Part shown: positions 6,846 to 11,498 of the stretch, in pieces | How positions within the stretch are numbered: position 1 is the stretch's first letter | Layout: each line of letters opens with the position of its first letter | Source: RYN-433 sp036558265 | Lineage (GTDB): Bacteria > Planctomycetota > Phycisphaerae > Tepidisphaerales > Tepidisphaeraceae | Length of the DNA stretch: 11,498 bases | Reading direction: 5' to 3' | NCBI GenBank assembly: GCA_036558265.1 | Contig: DATBFY010000339.1 | Location: 1-11,498, forward strand | Program-made: the position numbers and the translations under genes | Notes under the pieces: model-generated | What the model saw: only the letters and a program-made list of their open reading frames with translations | What the model was told of the DNA's origin: nothing | Database searches by the model: none

Positions 6846-8222
6846 TCACCGTTTCACGGGCTGTTCGTCGGTCGGAAGTTTACCTTCGAGTTTCCCACCG
6901 GCGACCGACCACACATAGACGTGGCCGTCGTGGCAGCCGGCGTAGATCATTTTGCCATCTTTCGAAACGGCCGCGCAATAGAGGACGTCGGGGGCGCCGG
7001 TGAAGGTTCGGGTAGCGCGTTCCTTGCTGGACTCGGAGGAGAAGCGCGCCAGGCCGTCCTCACAGGTCGAGAGGAGCGTCTTGGGATCGACCCACGCGAG
7101 GTCGGTCACGGGGTCGGGGTGAGTCGTCAGGGCGGCGGTCTGCTCGCGGGTTTTTACCTTCCAGATCTTGAGCTCTTTATCGGCGCCGGCGGAGGCGAGT
7201 TGTGTGCCGTCGGCGCTGAGGGCCAGCGCCATGACCGGCCCGGCGTGACCTTCAAGCTTGGCGAGTTCCTTGCGGGCGGGGAGATCCCACAGCTTGACGA
7301 GCTTGTCGGCCCCCGCCGTTGCCAAGAGGGTGCCGTCGCCGCTGATCTTGAGCGCGAGGATGCTATCAGCGTGGGCGGTCCAGGAGGCGATCGGCTGAGC
7401 GTCCGGGACGTGCCAGAGGTGGACCATGGCGGGCGATGCGGCTTCGCCTTCGGCGGCGACGAGGGTCTGGCCGTCCGGCGTAAACGCCAGGGCGGTGACG
7501 CGGCCGGTCAAGCCGGCTATCTCGCCCACGGGATTGGCGGATTGACCGTCCCATAAGCGCAGGCGGCGGAAGCCGCCGGAGGCGAGCCACCTGCCGTCGC
7601 CGCTCCAGGCGAGGGACTGGACGACGTCGTTGGGCGTGACGAGCTCGAGCGTCAGCGGCCGGTCTTTGCGGGACAGGTCGAAGACGAGGATGTGGTCCCC
7701 CCTGCTCATCGCCAGGCGCTTTTGGTCGGAGGAAAGGGCGATTGCCAGGACGGGATGATAGGTCGCCGGCAGAGGTCGCAGTGGGATGGGACGGGTGGTG
7801 GATGACACGAGCTTCGGGGCGGTCAGAACGGCCTCGTCCCAAATGGCCCCGGCGTCGATCCAGGACTTGAGGAGGGCAATCTCGTCGGGGGTGAGTTGGC
7901 CCTTGGGGGGCATGTGGGGGTCGGCATCGTCGGCCAGGGCGGCGATCATGTGACTTTGGGCGCTTTTGCCGGCGATCAGCGCCGGGCCGTTCTCGCCGCC
8001 CTTGAGGGCCCCGGCCCGGGAGATCAGGACGAGCTTGCCCTTGCGTTTTTCGGGGTTGTGGCAGGCGAGGCAGTTCTCGCGCAGGAGGGTCATGGCTCGG
8101 GCGACGCGCGGATCGTCGGGGCGTGTGGTGGCGAGAGGAGGCTCCTCGCCCATCGCCGTCGTACCGACGATCAATAGCACGACCGTCGCCCGCCAGATCG
8201 CTCCAACTCGCCTCTGCCGCAT
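6846..8222 (-). CDS. secreted cytochrome-c/WD40 beta-propeller fusion
   Basis: A 458-residue exported protein. Residues 1-~25 form a signal peptide (RQRR n-region, hydrophobic core, AMG). A single-heme planctomycete cytochrome domain (~35-130) follows, with ENCLACHNPEKRKGKL (C51, C54, H55; CX2CH) and a likely distal Met ligand M104 in DPHMPPKGQLT. Residues ~150-440 hold about seven WD40-like repeats; clear blades end in LRLWD (221-225), VHLWH (267-271), VKLWD (309-313), LKIWK (351-355) and VYVWS (435-439), enough for one closed propeller. WD40 propellers bind partner proteins, so this is probably a platform that docks the PSD1 protein encoded by the next gene, whose ATG abuts this stop (inference). 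It is the first gene of the leftward unit. No clear Shine-Dalgarno precedes the ATG at 8222; a candidate promoter is about 100 bases upstream, overlapping that of the divergent gene. Confidence 0.92.
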   Translation of the reverse strand: MRQRRVGAIWRATVVLLIVGTTAMGEEPPLATTRPDDPRVARAMTLLRENCLACHNPEKRKGKLVLISRAGALKGGENGPALIAGKSAQSHMIAALADDADPHMPPKGQLTPDEIALLKSWIDAGAIWDEAVLTAPKLVSSTTRPIPLRPLPATYHPVLAIALSSDQKRLAMSRGDHILVFDLSRKDRPLTLELVTPNDVVQSLAWSGDGRWLASGGFRRLRLWDGQSANPVGEIAGLTGRVTALAFTPDGQTLVAAEGEAASPAMVHLWHVPDAQPIASWTAHADSILALKISGDGTLLATAGADKLVKLWDLPARKELAKLEGHAGPVMALALSADGTQLASAGADKELKIWKVKTREQTAALTTHPDPVTDLAWVDPKTLLSTCEDGLARFSSESSKERATRTFTGAPDVLYCAAVSKDGKMIYAGCHDGHVYVWSVAGGKLEGKLPTDEQPVKR

Positions 8223-8276
8223 CGCTTGTAGTACGCTTGTGCCGCGGATGCGTGGAACGCCCGGACGGCAAGCTCA

Positions 8277-8296
8277 GCCGAATTTATCAATTTGGC
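8277..8296. promoter_or_regulatory. imperfect palindrome, candidate operator between divergent operons
   Basis: Arms GCCGAATT (8277-8284) and AATTTGGC (8289-8296) are inverted repeats with one mismatch, around a TATC centre. It is AT-rich against a GC-rich background and lies in the gap shared by the two operons, about 50 bases upstream of the inferred rightward start and inside the inferred leftward leader. That placement could let one dimeric regulator act on both units. No regulator can be named. The remainder of the gap (8223-8276) shows nothing I can identify. Confidence 0.35.
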
Positions 8297-8321
8297 GAGA
8301 ACAACGACGCCCCCTCGAGCG

Positions 8322-8327
8322 ATTATA
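8322..8327 (-). promoter_or_regulatory. -10 element for the WD40-PSD1 operon
   Basis: The minus strand reads a perfect TATAAT here, 94 bases upstream of the WD40-cytochrome ATG, giving an inferred leader of roughly 90 bases. No convincing -35 is seen; upstream on this strand lies the beginning of the divergent coding sequence. It shares four base pairs (TATA) with the rightward -10 element. Confidence 0.4.
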
Positions 8328-8329
8328 CT
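8324..8329 (+). promoter_or_regulatory. -10 element for the DUF1592-DUF1552 operon
   Basis: TATACT (five of six bases match TATAAT) ends eight bases before the ATG at 8338. Transcription starting the usual 6-7 bases downstream would begin one or two bases before the ATG, giving a nearly leaderless mRNA. No good -35 is seen at normal spacing. A weak AAGG (8330-8333), four bases before the ATG, would matter only if a longer transcript exists. Confidence 0.4.
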
Positions 8330-8337
8330 AAGGCGAA

Positions 8338-10920
8338 ATGGCCCCACGTCCCCACGCTCACCCCCGATCCCTCCAAGTCCTGTGGGCGACCGCGCTTATT
8401 CCGGTCTTGCTCGCAGCTCTGAGCGCCCGCGCCGCCTCCCCGCCGTCCACCTCCGCCGCGGACCGATTCCGTAAGGACATTCAGCCCCTTCTATCGAAAT
8501 ACTGCTACGACTGCCACGGCGAGGGGGCGCACAAGGGAAAGGTTTCGCTCGATGAATTCGCTTCCGATGGGGCGATGCTGGCCGACCACGACCTGTGGTG
8601 GAAGGTGATGAAGAACGTTCGAGCCGGCATCATGCCGCCGCAGAAAAAGCCTCATCCCAACGACGCCGAGAAAGAGCGCCTCGCCGAATGGATCAAGTAC
8701 GGGGCGTTCGGCATCGATCCGAAGAATCCGGATCCGGGGCGGGTAACGATCCATCGCCTCAACCGGTTCGAGTATCGCAACACGATCCGCGACCTGATGG
8801 GGTTCGATTACAACACCACTGAGGAGTTCCCCCCGGATGACACCGGTTACGGCTTCGATACGATCGCGGACGTGCTGAGCGTCTCCCCCCTGCTGCTCGA
8901 GAAGTACATGCAGGCCGCGGAGACGATCGTGACCAACGCGGTGCCGACGGTACCTAAAGTCGTGGGAGAGACGACGCTGGTCGGCAAGGAGTTCAAGAAC
9001 GCCCAAGGCGCCGCCGGCCCGGACCGGCTGACCTTTTATAAAGAAGCCGTCCTGTCGTCGTCGTTCAAAGCCCCGCAGCCGGGCAGCTACCGCCTCTCGC
9101 TCAACCTGATCGTCCGCGGGGATTTCGATTTCGATCCGGGCCGCTGCAAGTTCGTGCTCAAGCTCGATGGTCAGGAGAAGTGGCACGAGGAATTCGGCTG
9201 GGAGGACGGCAAGCGGCACCGGATCGACCTGGCGCAGGATTGGCAGCCGGGCGAGCACAAGCTGACGCTCGAGCTTCATCCGCTGACACCGGTGGAGAAG
9301 AAAAAGACAGCCGTGGACATGCAGATCCAGTCGGTCCGGATCGAAGGGCCGCTGGCAGAGAAGTTCTGGACGGCGCCGAAGAATTATCACCGGTTTTTCC
9401 CCAGGGAAGAGCCCCCGACGGCCGAAGCGGCGCGGCGACAATACGCGCGCGAGGTCCTGGCGGCATTTGCCAAAAAAGCCTTCCGGCGCCCCGTCGAATC
9501 GCACACGATCGATCGCCTGGTGACGATGGCGGAGTCGATTTACACGCAGCCTGGCAAGCGGTTCGAACAGGGGATCGCGCAGGCGATGGTCGCGGTGCTG
9601 TCGTCGCCGCGGTTCCTCTTCCGCATCGAGGGGAACTCGGCGGGGGAGGCGGGCCGGGCCTTTTCGCCCGTGGATGAATACGCCTTGGCCTCGCGGTTGT
9701 CCTACTTCCTCTGGTCGACGATGCCGGACGACGAGTTGTTCGGCCTGGCGGAGCGGGGCGAGTTACGGAAGAACCTCCAGGCGCAGGTGAAGCGGCTGCT
9801 GGCCGACCCCCGGTCGCGCGCGTTCGTGGACAATTTCACCGGGCAGTGGCTTCAGGCGCGGGATGTCGAGGGGATCTCGATCGACGCCCGGCTGGTGCTG
9901 GCGCGCGACAACGGACAGGAACGGGAGCGACAAAAGGAGCTCGAAGAGTTCCGCACCAAGCTCGCCAAGCTCCAGGCCGAACGGGATGCCGCCATCGCGC
10001 GCGGCGAGAAGCCCAAGCCGATCGATTTTCGGAGCCTCCGCCGACCGCGCGCCTTCGCCAACCCGCCGGTGGAATTGGACGGCGCGTTGCGCAAAGCCAT
10101 GGAACAGGAGCCCGCGCTCCTCTTCTCCGGCATCGTCCACGAGGACGGCAACCTCGCCGAACTGCTCGATTGCGACTACACCTACCTCAACGAGCGGCTC
10201 GCCAAGCACTACGGCATTCCGGGCGTCAAGGGCGCGGAGATGCGGAAGGTCACCCTGCCGAAGGACAGCCCGCGTGGCGGTCTGTTGACGATGGGATCGA
10301 CCCTGGTCGTCACGTCGAACCCGACGCGAACGTCACCCGTCAAGCGGGGGCAGTTCATCCTCGATAACATCCTGGGCATGCCCCAGCCCCCGCCTCCCGC
10401 CGACATCCCGCCCCTGGAGGCGTCCGAGAAGCCCGTGAACGGCCACGAGCCCACCGTCCGCGAGACGCTCGAAATCCACCGCGATCAGCCGCTGTGCCAG
10501 TCGTGCCACTCGCGGATGGACCCCCTGGGGATCTCGCTGGAAAATTTCAACCCGATGGGCATGTGGCGGGAGAAGGAACGCGGGCAGGCGATCGACGCCA
10601 CGGGCCGGCTCATCACCGGCGAGTCCTTCCACGACGTGCGCGACCTGAAGAAGATCCTCAAGGCCAATCACCTGACCGAGTTTTATCGGTGCCTGACGGA
10701 AAAACTGCTGACCTATGCCCTGGGCCGTGGGTTGGACTATTATGATGTCGAGACGGTCGATCGGATTGTCGAACAATTGCAGCGTGACAACGGGCGGTTC
10801 TCGACGTTGCTATATGGAATAGTGGAATCGGCCCCGTTCCAGGAAAGGCGGAACCGAGCCGCGGGCCCCGCCACCCGCCCGGTTACGCCACAACGAGCGC
10901 AAGCCCAAGTACAGCCATGA
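8338..10920 (+). CDS. DUF1592-type secreted two-heme protein (DUF1587/1595/1592/1588/1585)
   Basis: An 860-residue exported protein. An in-frame TAA at 8329-8331 rules out an earlier start. Residues 1-32 are a signal peptide (ARA cleavage). A planctomycete cytochrome domain (~42-125) has YCYDCHGEG (C56, C59, H60) and a likely Met ligand M99 in GIMPPQ. DUF1587 (~135-195) begins VTIHRLNRFEYRNTIRDLMG. Residues ~210-340 form a beta-rich carbohydrate-binding-like region. DUF1595 (~368-430) has AFRRPVESHTIDRL, and DUF1592 (~445-625) runs from ASRLSYFLWSTMPDDELF to DYTYLNERLAKHYGIPG, interrupted by a charged insert at ~524-575. DUF1588 (~640-740) has RGGLLTMGSTLVVTSNPTRT and a second heme site CQSCHSRMDPLG (C720, C723, H724). 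DUF1585 (~778-835) has CLTEKLLTYALGRGLDYYD. It probably moves electrons in an envelope complex; no substrate is known. Its stop overlaps the DUF1552 ATG (ATGA). Confidence 0.94.
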   Translation: MAPRPHAHPRSLQVLWATALIPVLLAALSARAASPPSTSAADRFRKDIQPLLSKYCYDCHGEGAHKGKVSLDEFASDGAMLADHDLWWKVMKNVRAGIMPPQKKPHPNDAEKERLAEWIKYGAFGIDPKNPDPGRVTIHRLNRFEYRNTIRDLMGFDYNTTEEFPPDDTGYGFDTIADVLSVSPLLLEKYMQAAETIVTNAVPTVPKVVGETTLVGKEFKNAQGAAGPDRLTFYKEAVLSSSFKAPQPGSYRLSLNLIVRGDFDFDPGRCKFVLKLDGQEKWHEEFGWEDGKRHRIDLAQDWQPGEHKLTLELHPLTPVEKKKTAVDMQIQSVRIEGPLAEKFWTAPKNYHRFFPREEPPTAEAARRQYAREVLAAFAKKAFRRPVESHTIDRLVTMAESIYTQPGKRFEQGIAQAMVAVLSSPRFLFRIEGNSAGEAGRAFSPVDEYALASRLSYFLWSTMPDDELFGLAERGELRKNLQAQVKRLLADPRSRAFVDNFTGQWLQARDVEGISIDARLVLARDNGQERERQKELEEFRTKLAKLQAERDAAIARGEKPKPIDFRSLRRPRAFANPPVELDGALRKAMEQEPALLFSGIVHEDGNLAELLDCDYTYLNERLAKHYGIPGVKGAEMRKVTLPKDSPRGGLLTMGSTLVVTSNPTRTSPVKRGQFILDNILGMPQPPPPADIPPLEASEKPVNGHEPTVRETLEIHRDQPLCQSCHSRMDPLGISLENFNPMGMWREKERGQAIDATGRLITGESFHDVRDLKKILKANHLTEFYRCLTEKLLTYALGRGLDYYDVETVDRIVEQLQRDNGRFSTLLYGIVESAPFQERRNRAAGPATRPVTPQRAQAQVQP

Positions 10921-11498
10921 ACGCAAATCCCACCGATCAGGATCGAGCAGCCCAGCGACATCGGAACCTCACGCGACGTCGGTTTTTGCGCGGGGTGGGC
11001 GCGTGCGTCGCGCTGCCGGCCTTTGAATCGTTGCTGAGGCCCTCTTTGGCCGCCGCCGCCGCGCCCGCCGCCACTTCCATGGGCACGACGGCCACCGGGG
11101 CGCCACTGCGCATGGCATTCGTCTACTTCCCCAACGGCGCCATTCAGCCGAACTAGTGGCCCACCGGAGAGGGCACCGCGTTCAAGCTCGCCGCCACGAT
11201 GAAGCCGCTCGAACGGGTCAAGCCGTTCCTTCAGGTTCTGGGCGGCATGGACCAGAAGAACGCCACCCCCGGCCCCGACGGCGCCGGCGACCACGCGCGC
11301 GCCAGCGGAACCTTCCTTACCGGCGTGCGCGTCAAGAAGACCGCGGGGGCAGACATCCACGCCGGCGTCTCCATCGACCAGGTGGTCGCCAAACACATCG
11401 GCCACCTCACGCGCTTCCCCTCGCTCGAGCTGACCTGCGACAACGTCCGCAAGTCCGGCAACTGCGACTCCGGATACTCGTGCGCCTATCAGTACAAC
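10917..11498 (+). pseudogene. DUF1552 (HxxSHH) family Tat protein with an in-frame amber codon (3' partial)
   Basis: The reading frame begins with ATG at 10917, overlapping the previous stop as ATGA, and carries a twin-arginine signal TRRRFLRGVGA (residues 19-29) with a hydrophobic segment and Ala-rich cleavage region. It then gives the DUF1552 landmark MAFVYFPNGAIQPN and meets TAG at 11154-11156 (codon 80). Beyond it the same frame stays open for 114 codons to the window edge and encodes typical DUF1552 sequence: WPTGEGTAFKL, GPDGAGDHARASGTFLTGV, ADIHAGVSIDQVVAKHIGH, FPSLELTCD and KSGNCDSGYSCAYQYN. Homologues, as I recall them, have Trp near this point, so TGG to TAG is the simplest explanation. 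It could be a pseudogene, a sequencing or assembly error, or a read-through site. A restart at ATG 11199 would lack the Tat signal. DUF1552 proteins are the usual partners of DUF1592 proteins; their HxxSHH motif lies beyond the window. Confidence 0.85.

Noticed and set aside
8491..9504. Minus-strand open frame of 337 codons opposite the DUF1592 gene
   Set aside because: No recognisable domain; it is explained as a shadow of the DUF1592 coding sequence, as are the other long frames opposite real genes (1292-2239 plus, 9763-10209 minus).
11154..11156. Amber codon as evidence of pyrrolysine use or a recoded genome
   Set aside because: The PSD1 gene ends with TAG, one base change from Trp explains the codon, and pyrrolysine systems are not expected here. 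Local mutation or sequencing error is simpler.
10740..11405. Minus-strand open frame of 221 codons across the DUF1592/DUF1552 junction
   Set aside because: It lies opposite conserved DUF1585 and DUF1552 sequence and its own translation matches nothing. The amber codon in the plus frame does not make it more likely.
1..11498. tRNA, rRNA, CRISPR arrays or riboswitches
   Set aside because: The gaps between genes are 10 to 115 bases and contain no cloverleaf, direct-repeat array or known riboswitch core.

Overview
The window is high-GC bacterial DNA and almost certainly comes from a planctomycete (Planctomycetota). It is dense in secreted protein families largely characteristic of that phylum: planctomycete cytochrome-c domains with DUF1549/DUF1553 (PSD1 type), the DUF1587/1592/1595/1588/1585 multidomain protein, DUF1501, DUF1552, pre-peptidase C-terminal (PPC) repeats, a secreted WD40 propeller and a dockerin-type C-terminus. 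The genus cannot be read from the sequence.

Layout, left to right. Bases 1-436 (+) are the 3' end of a large secreted dockerin-type protein. A leftward gene set follows, in transcription order right to left: WD40-cytochrome (8222-6846), PSD1-type two-heme protein (6845-4389), DUF1501 Tat protein (3480-2134) and PPC-repeat protein (2137-479). A DUF4058 gene (3590-4378, +) sits inside this set on the opposite strand with its own promoter, so the set is split into two transcription units. A rightward pair starts at 8338: a DUF1592-type two-heme protein (8338-10920) and a Tat-exported DUF1552 protein (10917 to the window end). The DUF1552 frame is interrupted by an in-frame TAG at 11154-11156, after which clear family sequence continues.

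How the genes fit together. The leftward set and the rightward pair have the same plan: a signal-peptide cytochrome-domain protein plus a twin-arginine-exported partner. They lie head to head and share a 115-base intergenic region that holds overlapping back-to-back -10 elements and a 20-bp imperfect palindrome. Five heme-c attachment motifs are encoded in three proteins. The likely setting is the cell envelope or periplasm, and the substrate and biochemical role are unknown. Genes within each unit are tightly coupled (TGAATG, GTGA and ATGA junctions).

No RNA genes, CRISPR arrays, insertion sequences or replication origins were seen. There is no gene-free stretch over 300 bases: the gaps are 437-478, 3481-3589, 4379-4388 and 8223-8337, each described under the sites it contains. 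The observations most worth following up are the amber codon in DUF1552, the bidirectional promoter region, and the PD-(D/E)XK-like motif set in the DUF4058 protein.
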